A DNA stretch of 62,000 nucleotides from Branchiostoma floridae (GCF_000003815.2 NC_049981.1:14349729-14411728); one strand, 5' to 3'; positions 38,401 to 53,400 are shown, counted from the stretch's first letter. Notes: generated by a model not told the origin, from the sequence alone. Program-made: numbers and translations.

Positions 38401-41400
38401 ACGCCGCCAGGTTGTTCGGACTTAAGATTTTTTTCTCACTGCCATAGCTGATTTGCTTTGAGTGCTTTAAACTAGCTGGGGTTCTGAAGTTACAAATATA
38501 GGCACATGTATATTATGCACTAAACCAGAGAGACTTATAAACTAACATAGTCAAACTAACACCACAGCTTGTTTTTAAAATTGTTTTAATCATTTGATTG
38601 ATTTGGTTTATTTTCATAATGGGGGATATAATCAGACATAATGGAGTGCAGTCTTTGCCAGTAACAATTTGAGGCTTATGCAATCACTGACTAACCAATC
38701 TTACTAATCTTGCTAATCCAATTGTACAGTTAACTAATTACATCAAACTGAATAAAGCCCAATGCCCTCTCTGACTTTTATTAGCAGCCACAATCCAAAG
38801 AATTGTACCCACAAGGGTTCTGCCAGCTATTTTGCATATCATAATGTTTGTTTATACTACTTTTGTTGATTAGTTTTGTTGATCTTGAGTAAATCAGGTT
38901 TGTGTTTTAGTTTTTACCACCCTTGTGACAGTCAAAATGTGAACAATGTTTTCCATATTTTGTACCTTCATTGTATCAGACCCACCCTATCATAGGCATA
39001 ACCCTTCAAATCATTGCCCCCCTCCCCCAACATTATAGATTGAAACATAGTTACTCACTATAGTCTTGATGCATGAAAGTAACACTGTGTACTTATTGTA
39101 AATATAAAATTTTGTACAAATCGTCTTCAGAACTTAATTATTTTGTAGTCTATTGCCTCACCGAAAGCCTATTTATCTGATAGTTTTAATAGTATTAGTG
39201 TTGTTATCCATTTTGCAAAATGATTGTTTTAGCATGCAGGGATCTGGCATCTGTTTCGTCTTTGCTTGAACCAAGGAGTCTTGTACTAATTTTATGGTTG
39301 ACATTTTAGGCGGGAATTCCTATAATCCCAAGGAAGTTGGCAAAGGAGAGGAATCCAATTCTGGAGGAGCTGGAAGTGAGTGTTATCTTTTTCATCTTAT
39401 TGTTAAGTATAGTGCACTGTTTTTGTTAACCTTAAGCTTACTTTGGAATGCACGTAGCACCAAATTTATATTGGTTATGTTGTTTCTGTTAGGGAGTAGG
39501 GTGATGGTTAAGCCTAAACAAAAAGAGACCTGTGTTTTCGAGAGATACAGCTCAGAAAAAGGTGAATTTTCAACAGCTGATGCTAAATGAGATTTATTTT
39601 CTATCATCAGGATCAACCAACAGCCCTTCCAACCAATCGTCTGGCGGCTTCACCTTGACTGACACCATGTTGTGGATCATTATTGCCTGTGTTGTCACGG
39701 TAACGGTGACCATCATCTTCATCATCGTGACCTTCATCCTGTGCAGGCGACGCAACGGAGACAACAACAAGAACAAGAACAAGTAAGTGTTTTTGCAGTT
39801 TAACCTTCAAAGTGTCATTTGTTCTCCAATGTCCCATAGATTTACATATGGTACTGGCAACCTGTTTTAAGGTTTATGTGTTACCTTACTGTTAGTCTTG
39901 GAATATTCTTGGTGGATTTAACTTCTCAATGACTCCACCGCAATGCCTGTTTAATTCTATGTATTTCACCGTACCACAGAAGTGGTTCGACTGAGAAATA
40001 AAACCTTCCCACTCCTTCCACAAAATTAAATCCCCATGAATGTAAATGAACTTACAGTAATGTATAATGTATTTATTTCCTTCAGGAAACGTGGACAATA
40101 CAAGGGTCGTGACAACGGCAAGAGGAAAGGGCCCCATAAGGACGTGAAACCACCTGACCTGTGGATCCACCATGAGCAGGTAGGGGGCGTTTCTTCTCCC
40201 TCAGATTATGACACAACATCATGTGACTTTGACCGTGATATGCAGGCTTTAAGTTTGCATGGTGAAGTTGTTAGATATAAATCACTGTACTGAAGAACTG
40301 TCAATAGAAAATTTATTTGGAATGCTGTCAGATTCATGTGATGTTTGTACATCAGTGTGTTTTTGTGTACTCCAAAGTTAACATTGTTTTTGTAGAAAGT
40401 ACATGTGTGCCAAATGCACGGGACAGAGTTTGAAGGCACGACAGGAGAGAGGACACTTTTGCATTGCTACTTTATTTTCTACCAGTTATGCAAGAATATT
40501 TTTGCGCATCTTGATTTCAGCAGCACTTTTTGTTGCAGCATGTACATCATTTTCAGCATGTTTTGCCGTGCCTTTGAGCATTTATTTGCCCCCCCCCCTT
40601 CCCTTGGCACTTTACATGCATGTCTTGTGGCCTGTGATTGGTTACTGTTCAGTGACTCTGCATGGCACACCGCTTGTGATTGGTCAATGTATCGTGAGTC
40701 CGTGGCTCCTTTTCGAAATGCCCTACAGCTCACAATGCTGTAGCAACCTTTGAACTTTCACATCTTATATGGCAGGTGAACTTACGCCCTTGACCTAAGA
40801 CCCGACCTGTCTTTGCTCTGAATTGTTGCAGCCATGCTGTGATTCGGGGCTGCCTGCGTTGCAATCTGAATTTTTCCCATACAAATGTACATCTGGGGTG
40901 CTTCTTGGTGCTCTTGCCAGCAACTAGTGCCAAAATGATTCATAACTTCTTTTGGGAGATGACTAGATACTGTAAGCTAAAGGTGAAGTTAAAGAACACA
41001 AGAGGAAGGGTCTTCACCATTTTATCATAGAAACCCTCCCTTCCCTGTACACACAAACTTCAAAACCTGACACAAAGCGATGTTGTGAGGTGTAGGACGC
41101 ATTACGGAAAGGGAACCCTTGGGCTTCACAACGTGGTTGCCCACAGGGAAAACGCGCTCGCTCGCATGCCTTTTTTCCGTTTTCGTGGATTTTTGGGCAT
41201 CATCGTGGAACCTAAGCTTCCTGCCTGTTGCCTTGGCAATGGACAGAGAGCTCACGAGTTGCTGTTTCGTTTTTCAAGCCACCTCCGATGTACTTGTCGT
41301 GAGGAGCTACCTGGAGAAGACACTCACCTCTTGTGGATGCCAGCCCATCCCTCACTTTCCATCCCTCCTCTGCATCACTTCTCTGTGCTCTGATTGGTCC

Positions 41401-44400
41401 ACTCTGACACCTCTCTGTACTGTGATTGGTCAGCTCTGACATCCCTCTGTGCTGTGGTTGGTCAACCTGTCAGTAATACTGGTTGCCCACCTCTAACATC
41501 TCCATGTGCTACGACTGGTCCTCCTCTCAGTGACTGTGATTGGTCAACCTTTCTCTTCAGCTTTATAGTACTTAGATAGTGTCTCCTAACTGGCTAACAT
41601 CTCCTGTATGTCTTGTGTGCTCATTAGTCATGTGACGTATAAGAATTTATTCTAATTCTTTCTCTATTTAAGATTTTCCTTTATGATCTTTGAATTTCTC
41701 TATTGAGCCACACTAACAAAGTCATTTCATCATTGCCAACTCTTGCAGAAACGCATCTCGACTGAACCTCCTGAGTCCTTGGAGTTAGAAACTTTTAACG
41801 CTCTGAACTACTGAACATCCAACTTTTCTATGTAGTTTTGTACCTATCTTCCTTGTTTCTGAAAGTAACTATATTATATATTCTAGATGGTGTTACAGAA
41901 TTTTAATGAAAAGGCAAACGACATAGGTCAAAGTTCATAGATCACAGACCAATGCCAACAGATGCAGCTAAAACTTTCTACAGCTTCAAAAACTGTATGA
42001 AACTTCCTATAATGTTATAACTACTCTAACCTTGCCAAATGTCCATCATTGGTTGTGATGGTGACCTCTGACCTATGTAGGCAACTGTGTTGTATCTGAC
42101 AACACAGTACTATACGCAACTGACACTGTTGAAAGCCAAGGGAATCACGGAACTCTGTAAATAGTTTGGAGTGCCTTTTGTACAATTTTGTAGTAACTTA
42201 TATATTCCACGTAGCTTCGTACTATAAGAATCCAGCAGGAAGATGTGCTTAAAATCGCAGGTAGGACATAGTGAAAGTGAACATGTATAAAAGACCATTC
42301 AGTGTCTGTTCTTAGGTATAAAAGTGCAAATCTCATCTTGTAGTTTTTGGCAGCAAAAGGATTGCAATAAGGAGCTGCATTAGTGTGTGTGTGCTTAGTG
42401 GCTGTGCTCATTACTTATACGGAATATACAGTGCACATGTAGAGCACCAGGCATCAGGTAATGTTCGCTGTTGTATATACGTCTGTGAGGCAGTGAGAAT
42501 GCAGTGTTAGTTGTGGTACTTTATACGGTGCATGAGGACTGTGCTTTGTAATATCCCAGTGTAACATTTACAGCACTTTTGGTCTACGTGTAGCTACAGT
42601 TAACAGTAGATTGAATCTAAGTAGAATGTGCAGACAATGCTGTTGTGTACCTACAGTACATACTTACAACATGACAAAGATGACATACATATTTGAACAA
42701 TATGTAACATAATAACAACATAATAAAATGAAATTCTTATAAAACAAATCAAGGTAAATTCTCTAAACGATTGCTTTCATATTCAGATAAATCTTTTCAC
42801 TGTCAACAAAATCTAGAATATTTCAACAATTTGAAGAAGACAATTCCTAAAATTCCTTTTTTAATTATTGCAACCATCTAAATTGAGAAATGGTGGAAAT
42901 TAAACATAAATCTCGTAGAGGATATATCATGGCATTGTCTGCACACATGTTAAATCTTGACAATCATGCTGTGTACATATGAAAGGTAAGCACTGCAAAA
43001 AATGTTCACTATAGTATTACAGTAACGTTTGGAATTTTTGACTGGAGTAAGTTATCTTGCCGCACTTGTGTCAAAGCGCTGTGTTAACTGTTTGGAACCT
43101 GGAACTCAAGGGAGTGATGAAAATATAGTGCCAATCTTTCTCTCTGTTTTTAGATTGATTTTTACAAAATGTAGGGGCTGTATATGTCATCTATATGCTC
43201 AACTCCTGTATACATGAAACTTCAAAGATTAACAAATACTTCAGCCAGTTCTATGTTGGAATTCTTAACAATTTTCTTTCTCTATCCCTCCTACATGTAT
43301 GTATGTCTTTTCTTGCTCACTGTTTCTTGTCACTTTATTTGAGAGTTTCTTATAAGTTCATCTTTAATGTTCTTCTTACGAAGACTTGCATGGTTCACTG
43401 CTTCTGAAAATTTCAATGCAATACTTGCCATGATGAAAACCAGGGTCTTGGCCAAGTTTGTTCCCCCTTGTATAGTTGAGACCAGTCCCTGCTGTACATA
43501 CATTTGTAGGCTCCCCCTAGGCTTGTGAAATGTGAACTGCACTTAGTGATGATATGGAAATAAAGTACTGATTTGTATGCAGAAGTGTTGGTATCTCTTC
43601 TTTTTGTCTCCCCAAGGACAAAGAACTATCATATAGAATATTAAGTAAACCTAGCAGCTATAGATGACAGTGCGTAAAACTATGAAAGTTTTACCACACC
43701 TGACCAAGTTAGAACCTTGTCGTCCAGCAAAGTTAACCCTCCATTATTCTTTATCCTGTTGGATTTGTAGGCTTTACAAGAACATTTCAGAACCCATCTC
43801 GACTAACTTCTTGCTTTGTAGAAATTAAGAAAATGCTCGCACCTAGTGCAATTTTGTAGCATTGATGACAACCTCAGTGGAAAATAAAGCTATAGGGACC
43901 AATTAATTATCATCCACAAGAGTTGCAAGCAGGACCATTCATTAGGTGCAATACTAGTAGTTGTTTTTAAAATAGTCTGATATGACATGTACAGTCATTG
44001 TATTTTTGACAGTTTTCAATGAAGGTTTTGATTTGGTCCACATCATGGTAATTTGCAATGGATGTATTTCCAGCTATGAAAATTAAATATATTATTTCTT
44101 TTATGACCGGCCCAAATGCAGCTTTTAGAAATATTTGTTATGATCATAGAAAAAGATTTGACTGTCTAAGTTTACAAATTATGTTTTTTTTTACATATTA
44201 TACACGGCTTACTCGTGTAGATTAAATTTTTTCAGCACAACCTGGTCACGAAGTGTATCCAACGAGGTGTAAAAACAGTGGATGTAGCTAATTAATCACC
44301 AGCTGGCGCCATGGTAACAAACCAATTACAGGGCCACCTCCTGACGCGCCTGGAAAATTTAGCAGATTGCCAGGATGTAGCGGTTAATTAGCCTGCCGGG

Positions 44401-47400
44401 AATCCTAAATGTAGCGCCTCGAAAATAAGTGCTCTAATAATCCTGTATGGCATGACAACAAGAAAGCAAGGGTTTGGATACATTTTATGTGTCAAAATGT
44501 CAATTATCAATGGTCTATGAAAATTATGTTTTCTGTGCAGATGTTTTCATCCCAGAGTAATTCTTTGTTCAAAACTGAAGAAAAAGGTCCCCTAATTTGT
44601 GTTATCACAAAAGTCGATAAATGATGATTTGCTTTAAAGGTTATGAGACAGTAAATGTTTATTGACAAATAAACATTGTTGTGTGACAGGCCTTGAAATT
44701 ACTAGCTTTATAGTCTTAGCCTACCATATACAAATTCTGACATTCTAATTAATGCTGATGTTGTATTTCACCCAGTCACTTATGCAGAAGGAAAGGGGGA
44801 TAAAACATAATTATGTTTCCATTAACAAAATGCAGCTTATTCTTTTGTGTTGTGATGTATATCCATAGAAAATTTGCAACTGTGGCAAAATTCAGTCATT
44901 ATGTTCAGTGACTGAGTAGACATCAAAGTGGCCATGAAGGTTCTCTCGCCCTCATCCGCTCCTAGTAAATGGACCAGAGAGCCAGCGTTAATTTCTCCGT
45001 CCTTTTGAAGTTCGGAGGTGGAAAGGTTGGACATGTCCCCCGAGAGAGTGTGAGTCGGTCACGGACTGTGTCCTATCTAATGGGGTTTGAAAGGCGCCCT
45101 GTCGGAGTTATTAAAATGAAGGTGACCAGGGTGCACTCTAAATGACATTTAGACGATTCAGAGTCAAGCTAATGATGACATTTATAGACAAGTCAGGGGT
45201 ATGGTAGAGAGGCATTTTAGAAGGACAAATTACGAAATGCTGCTTATCATACTTTATGTTAGGGACCTCTTTCAGGAAAGAAGAGAAATTGAGGAATACA
45301 ATAATTATAAACCGAAAATGCCTAATGCAATGTTGGCTGTAAGAAGGAACTATATTATAACTTTTGCAAGATGCAAAGTGAAGAATTACATCTGTGTCCT
45401 TGTCCATTAATGTCTCAACTGTCCAATTTAGGGTCTTCATCTTGCCAATTCTAGATCAACCCCATCGAAAGTCTGATGAACAGACCCTTAAGTATTTTCA
45501 CTGCTCCCCATCTTCTGATCAAGCCTTTGTCAGTACCATGCACAATGCAATGGGTGCCATCATTAAATTGTATTTCAAGAAAAATTAGTTACCAGCAATA
45601 TGCTGTTTTCTGAAAGAGTATGAATATAGTTTAGTGTATAAAGTTTATTTTTTATTTGTCCGTATGATACAAATCTTGAAAGTTTAAATTATGATACCAG
45701 ATTAGGATGATGTCATAATGATGTAATTCCCTAGGGAAAACTCAGGTGTGTGAGTATCACCTTAACGAGTCCCAGGTGAGGAGGACAGGTGTGCACAAGA
45801 GGCACACAGTGTTCGTTCATAATCATCAGTTATGACTCTCCTGTAATTATCTTGTCTGTCTAGACAATTCATAAATAATTCACATAATTCGTTGATAACA
45901 GACAGGACACCTCATAAAAAGGAACTGACATTGTAAAAAAATATAATATTTATAATACAATATATAATTGTAAAAGTGTAGTAAATGTCACTAATGATTT
46001 CTGAAATACATGTATCTATCTTATTTTGAAGGACGTGGCCAAAAGAGTCAAAGTTTGATATTTCAACATACTTTTAACTGTGTAACACATCTAACTATCA
46101 CTGACAAGGCGTTCCTCTGCTAGCCTGACCAGGTAAAAGACTGCTAGAAATGTGATTTAGTCGGGCTAAGGCTGACTCTGCAATGAGTTTAGCAATCAAT
46201 AGAAACTTCACACCCCAGTCTGTCGACTAAAGTATAGTTCCTGTGTAATGTTCTGCAGTTAGGCAGACGCGGGATTATCGTTTATTGCGTTATTGATCCT
46301 ACCCTTGCCCCTGACTGTTACAAGATATTTATTGCCTTTGTCTATTTGAAAATGCAGGCTTTGTATTGATTGTTGGAAAAAATGCAACATTCTGTTCCTA
46401 CTTATTCTGGTCTTTTACAGCCAAGCCACATTTACTGTCTTGGTTTAAACAAATTTGTAAATAATGTTATATTAATTTTTTAGATTATGCTGTCTCAGTT
46501 ATTGGTGTCATTCGCAATTTGAATTTTGTTTTTTGACCAAAACCATAGTTAGTTTGGTCCCTGGGGTAGTTTAGATTCTGTTGGCCCAATTAGATTTGAT
46601 ACATTTTCTATATTAGTCACAGTTTATTTTTGTAGCCAAAAGAAACATAAAACAAATAAAGTAAAAAGATTACCATTCTTAATGGTACTTGAAAAAGCAA
46701 GGAACCATTCACATACATTATCGATGAGGAGATCATTGCTTTTGGTTGTGATAGATAGAAAGACAATAAACAGATGTTCGTTTATGTAGTAATACCTGTA
46801 AATGAGAATTAATAGAGTTGAAATGCTGATTTTTTTATAAGCATCAAACCTTGAAAGTTTATTCAATATAAATTAAATGTTTTGTTGAGCCACTTAAGAA
46901 AGACTTAAATGAGGAGTATGATAGAAAACATGACTATTATGCATAATTTACTTTTTTAGTCATGACAAATATTTCAATTAATGCAAATTTGGGAAAAAAC
47001 AATAACGACAAAGCTTGATAAATGAGGACTAGGTGTACATGGATGTGTATAATCTGGAGAAGAATGGTTGGTAAGATTGACAGCAATTCCCGTGTGTAAT
47101 GACACAGATTACTGACGCTCACCTGTATGAAACACCACCACCACATCCAACTCCCCAGAGACTGATAGTGATGTGTTTCTCATAAAAAATTTCTACCGTA
47201 GATTGGCTTATTTATACACACATTTTTTAAGAAGGTTGTAAAACTGGAAGTTCGATTCAAAGAAGGCAGAAATCGAACTGGGCTGTCAACTCTGTCTTTC
47301 TACTCCTTTTGGCCAGTGTAATTGAACTATTTGTCAATTTTGGTGCTGCCTTGCCGAAGTGGAATGAATGTTAAGTGGTTGCGAAGATAAGTTAGTTCAC

Positions 47401-50400
47401 GATAACAAGGTAATGGACACCTTGGCTACTGCAGCGGGCGATTTTAGGTTAGATTGTTGTTTGCTGATAGAGAGCATCCTTATATCGACTTTTATGATTT
47501 TGTTAGCAGTGTTTCATTTGAGGTTCTGAAAATCAAATTATCAAGCATTTTCAGTGATTTTGCAGCATAAGATTCTACATTGTATTTCATCGGCACTGTG
47601 GTCACTGCTTGCCAGACAAAAGCTTTATTAGTGCTTTTCATTTTTTAACATTGACAATGATAATTTCATTTTGCTTTGGCTTCAAAAGCAAATAAAATAA
47701 TGTAGAAATATAGGGTGTACAGAAATATTTTTACAAAATTTGTAACTCTTTGGTATCCCCATCAATACACAATATTTAGATGTGCCTTAACTTTAGATGT
47801 GCCTTGCAATTGAGCTTTTATCTGTTTGAAGTTTCTGACTTTAGTATGTGTTCAGTGCATGTGCAATACCATTGAGATGAAAGCTACTACCAAACTGTTG
47901 CTACTTCATGTGTGGGCGTGACCATACGATGAATGACATAGAGCACATCCACATCAAGGCTTCACAAACTTGATTTTGTGGTTGACTTCCCCCGGAGACC
48001 CCATAAGACCTGATGCAAGATTGTGAGAGGAAAACAAATATAGCTCGTTTCACAATTTGGCATTTTACGACAGACGAGCCCTGTTGCTTGACAGATTCAT
48101 GGCGGTTTATGATGGAATTCCTCATTTGGGTAGTCTTGCACATTTAGTTCCCTATCAGCCATAATTAGAAAACAGAGAATATTAGCAGCAAACAGATATA
48201 TTTTGTCCATTTAGATGTAGCAGAGTTGACTACTATAGAATCTTTTGTAGTATCTTCCTGTTTAAAAGGTGCTAGGATATCATTGGTGGTTCTTACCATT
48301 TCTTGTAGACTGCCCTTTATCATATGATACCCCAATGTCTCATGGGTGACATAGCAATAAAAACTTGCCTCCAGCCATCCAGTGATACAGAGATGGGCTT
48401 TGCAGGGAAATTGTTTTCCACCTCTGAGAGCTGCTAGTGTCATAAAATGTCAATTTTAATAAATCTATGCTGACGTTTCATCAAAATGCCTGTAAGTCGG
48501 GCTGTGAATCCATACACAGTGCCGTAACCGTTTCATCGACGCCTGTGGCTGTAAAATAAGCGCGGAATGAAACAGATGGCTGAGGTGGGAGAGGCATCAG
48601 TCTTGTTAAATGAAACGGACATAAAACTGCCACAACATTATCACGTCAACTTCGCGTACGATCTCAAAAAGTTTCCACAATGGTAGATCAGATTACTGCT
48701 TCCTTATTAACAGGGCAGCAACAGTGCTTTTAGCTAAGACAGTTTTCTGCACCTTAATACCCATAGTAGTTATATTTCATTTGAATCAAAATTATGTATT
48801 TTGGTGGTCATATCATCCGACTTATGTAATTCACAAGACTAAAGTGTAGCACATAGTGTTATTTAGATCATTTTTTCTTCTTTCTGCCACCTATTAGTTG
48901 GTATTTAGATTTCATTTGAATCAAAATTTGGGTACTTCATAAGTGTAGCACTTAGTTTTTAGATAAAACAGTTTTTGTTTCTATCATAGCCATTGTAGTT
49001 AGATTCCATCTGAATAAGATGCTATTTTCAAGTGTAAAGTTAGAGTAGCAAATCATCAGGCAAATGTTGTACAGAGTTGATATCTTTCTCAGTGTACTCT
49101 GCCAGCATCCTGACTCGATTAAAGGGACTGTGTGACAGAAAAAAATGTATGGTGAAAAAAAACCTTGCACAATTCACCTTGTGAAAAGAAGTAATACATG
49201 CATTTTAGCTGGACACTGGTAAAGGAACGTTGCAACATCACAACAAGAACATTTTGCAGTCATTTTGCATCACAACATTTTGCAGTCCGGCCTACTGCTG
49301 AAGACTGTTGGCGCAGAGCTGCGATTACTCTCTTGGTGCCACGCCATTTCTTGCTCAGACGGTAAACACGCATTCGTGTCGTGCCCGTGATCATTTGACG
49401 TACGTTTGTGTATCTGTGGGCATTTCATACCACATGCCCCCTCCCCCATTTTCCCTTGGACACAAACCCTGCTGTTATAGTCAACATTCCCATTTCATGT
49501 CCTCAAGGATCACAATAATGGTAGAGTCAATGCATTATATCTATAGATACACCAATATTCATTATATAACTCCACTGATTATCGTCAACATTCCCCCCTG
49601 TGAACAATAGATAATCAGGTTCAGCCTCAGCAGTTTTTTCATACCACACCACATCCTGGTACATTGCACCGCGATTGGAGTTGTATCACTTACAGTAGTA
49701 ACCCATTTTTTTTTCCTTCTTTTTCTGGTACAGTAGTCTAGTTTCTTCCCTTCCACTGTGAAGTTATAACAAGTACTCTGATTATTTTTATTTATGTCAC
49801 CTTCATTTTGTACATGGACTGTTGTGTGCTGTGTCAGCTGTGATGATTATTTGGTTGTGAACCACTGACTTCTGCACTTCATCAAGAGAAATATTTGCAC
49901 AAGTACAGTAGTTCATATTGCCAGGAAAATATCTTATTTTGTACACTTTAGCCAATAAACTTTACAGCATAGAGGAAGTCTGTGGTAAACCCTGTGGTAG
50001 TAAGGTATAGATCAAACTATCCCATATGGTATTCTGCGGGACATAATGTAGTTCATTATTGAGAAAGTCTGTTGAAGTGTGTAAAGTAACTCCCACACCA
50101 TGGGACATTTCTTTCCACCTTGTTTTTGCGATTGAAGTCATCAGTCACCAGTGTTGCTTAGTAACTTAGTAACTGGCAAGAGCACCCTACCCACACTCCC
50201 TTGAACCCTAGAAGGCTTGTGGATGTACTTACCTGTCATCTCACATGCCCCCTATTCCCCCACTATCAAATCAAAACATTGTTGCAGTGCTGATGAATGT
50301 CACAAGGTGGCACTCAATAGCAGTTCACCTTCTCTATACCATTGAGATCAATTTGTATCAACTGGTTGCTGCTTCTGCAATAATGCATGACTAGCCTAAC

Positions 50401-53400
50401 TTGAGAAATTCTAAGATCTCATCCTCTGATTTGTCATCTATCTGATAAGTACAAGAACAAGAATACAACATGGAGATTTCGTCTAGTTGGCAGTCATGTG
50501 TATATTTGCTGCAGTTGTGAAACTTGAAGCAAGAGGGCTCTGCTTATTATCTTGTTGTGCTTTCTCTACCTCTTAGATGGAGCTGAAGTCTATGGACAAG
50601 TCGAGTCCCCAGCCTGGGGAGATGACAAACACACCAATCCCTCGCAACTCTGCAGAGATGAAACCTGTGGACCAGCAGCCAATGGACGGGCCTCAGATGG
50701 ACAGGAGGAGAAACTCGTTTGTTGGTGAGTCCTGATTGGTTGGATGTTTATTGTGTCCTGATTTGTTCAAGTATTGATGTGTTTTGTGTCTCAGGTTCTG
50801 ATTGATTGGTTTGTATGATTACGATTCCTTATTGGTTGAATGATTGGTGTGACTCAGTTGTCATGATTGGTGGAGCCTTTAGGGAAGATGCCATCAGGTA
50901 ACAGTCATGCAGTTCTTTGCAAGCTCACTAGGTGTCCTACTTACACTGCTCTTCTATTCACCATCCAGGTACAGATGAGGATGACCTGGATTACTCCTCC
51001 ATCCCGCCAGTTCGACGACCTCCCTTCAAGCCCAAGCCCATCATGATCCCTGTGGACCACCAGCCACCCCCGCCCAGAGATCGTAAGTGGAACAGCCCAT
51101 TCTTAACCTGATTTACGAACTAAACCCTGATTGGTTCCCTGTGGTTCTGATTGACAGTTGATGACAATTTATTACATCTAGGTCCATCAATCCTTCAATT
51201 TCAAGGTAAATAGCATTTCCAAAACAAAATGAATGGTAGAGAATTTAAAAACAAAGGCATACAAAATACTGTCTGAATCAGTGCAAGGGGGGACCTGGAA
51301 ACCATACTAACTGCATGTAAAAAAGCTACATCATGACTGAAAGAAGTTTACAGGGAGGGAATTACTTTTGTTTCTGCATGGAAATTCCTTCATCTGAGGT
51401 ACCATCTTTGCACACGGTATCCAAGTCTTTTGCATGTGGTTGAGATTTTCAGGAATGACACTGTACTGTACGTACACTGCACTGCTAGGCACTTTTTGCA
51501 TCCTTGCATTTATACAAATTGCACTTTTTTGCACCTCTGCATTAACTGCACCTTGCAGTTCTGCTTGGAAAGCTGCCTGCTCTGCTTTGGGACTCTTAAC
51601 ACAACTTTTGTTTCTACTCTTTGCAACCTTTCATGATCAAATGTGACTGAAAGTTTGAAATGATATAAGTCATAGAATTGCTCAACTTCTTTTTTTCCAA
51701 GTCGTTAAACCCTCCTTTTCACAATTTTCTAAGTAAAATGTTTTGCAACCAATACCCAAATTTGGACAAAAAGCCAATATCAGTTATGTGAGTGCAATGA
51801 TTTTTTTTCATGGAGATGTGGAAATAAATTAAAAAGTTTCAACAAGCACCTATGGAAATGTCCTTCAAGTTGAGTTGGCAGCTGACCATTTTGAAAAGGC
51901 ACAAGATTCAACCACTTTTTCTGCCATGATTTGTGCCCAACATTTTTTGCATTCCTTCCTCCCCCCGACCTCCACCTGATACAGCTGCCAAAGTTCAGTC
52001 ACCTGTGGGAACGTGGCCCCGCCCTAAAGACTTCTCCTTTGAACCGCCCCCTCCGCCCTCCCCCGCACCATGTAAGTCTCACCCTTCCAAATTTCACTCT
52101 TCTGTTCAGTGAAAATTTTCCATGAACCTGACCAACGTATGATTTTGTACATCGCTCTACGTTTGATAAGCGAACGTCTTCTCAAGATTTCTTCTTCCAC
52201 CCCCCCTTTTTTATTGTCCTTTCTGTCCTCATTCAAACTCATTATTTGACAACCACTCGCTCAGATTTTCCCCTTGCCAAAGTTATTTTTCCAACCTTTC
52301 TAACTGAACCTCTTCTTTCGTGATCTCAAGATATGTCCTCTGTCATCTCTGTCAAAGGAGTTAATCTTTCTTCACGTCATAACTGTCATCAATTTTCTTA
52401 ACTTATTTTTGCAACCTTTCCATCTGTCCCTGCGACCTTCCAGTGCTGTACCCAGGCAGAAATTGCACCTGCCCTGTCCACAATTTTTTATACCAACTTT
52501 CTTCCTGTTGATGGAATGGGGCAACTTCCTCAACTTTTACATGCTTGCTGTGTAATCAATGTCTTCTATATTACCTTGACAGTTAATTTTTTACTTTCAG
52601 TGTCAATGAAAGTATGTCACCTCTAGTACACATGTACACTACAACTATGTATCTAATTTGTTTTCGTAACATTGTCAGTATTTGACACCTCTCTTCATAC
52701 CACATACATGTTCTCCCAAGGCTCCCAATGTTGCTCTGTACAAAATATTTCCCCATATATACAGTTAGGCTTATAACATTTGGAGATTATAATACCTGAT
52801 GCAAAGGCTTGAATGTAACAATACTCACCAGTCTTGTACTTCTTTGTCTGGGCCTAAAGTGTGTTTGAAGCATCTTTTTTCCACACTTGCATTCTACATG
52901 TACGTCTCAAGGTTTTTGTCTTATCCTAGATTGAATTTCTTCTTTTCTCTTCTAAACCATGACATTTTCTCACAATTCTTTGTCTTTCTTTCTTTTCTTC
53001 TCTTTCTTCATCATTCCTTGTTCCCCAAATCCCTCTTCACCATTTTTCTATGCCTTTGTTTCTACGTTTCATACCTCCCCCACCCATGTGCAATTCTGTG
53101 TATGTGTGTGTAGCCATGTTCCACATCATTCAACCTATGATCTACTATGATCTGGAGTATTGTAAGTCTAACAGAAATGTCCCAAACAAAAGGAATTTGT
53201 ACTACATGTAGTTGAAACTATACTAACTGTGCAAGTTCAGGTCTTCAGGTAATGACACATTTTTGTGCTGAGGGTTCAAAACAACTAACACAAGATCCTT
53301 ACATTCTGTCTGTTTCTATCTGTAAAAAAACTCTGCTTTGTGATTTCATCTCTCTCAATTTTTCTTCACATGTAGATTTTCTTTCCATTGAATCTCAACT

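Larger units (their letters stand above)
40180..50576 (+). other. Intron (10.4 kb) between P1 and the rest of the tail
   Basis: The largest intron in the 3' half. It contains a possible alternative last exon (41749-41814) with poly(A) signals after it, a degenerate ATTGG-containing tandem repeat (41378-41551), a candidate regulatory block (44215-44460), a degenerate ~110-bp tandem repeat (48739-49060) and GC-richer patches at about 45000-45170 and 48480-48680. No independent gene was recognised on either strand. Confidence 0.75.

Noticed and set aside
40180-40293. Read-through of the P1 exon into the intron (38 codons then stop)
   Set aside because: It could encode an intron-retention isoform, but there is no poly(A) signal close by and the donor is adequate. 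The exon candidate at 41749 is better supported.
40403-40753. Overlapping 112- and 116-codon frames downstream of the P1 exon
   Set aside because: Two staggered frames without domain signature, just after the P1 exon; no splice phase supports them.
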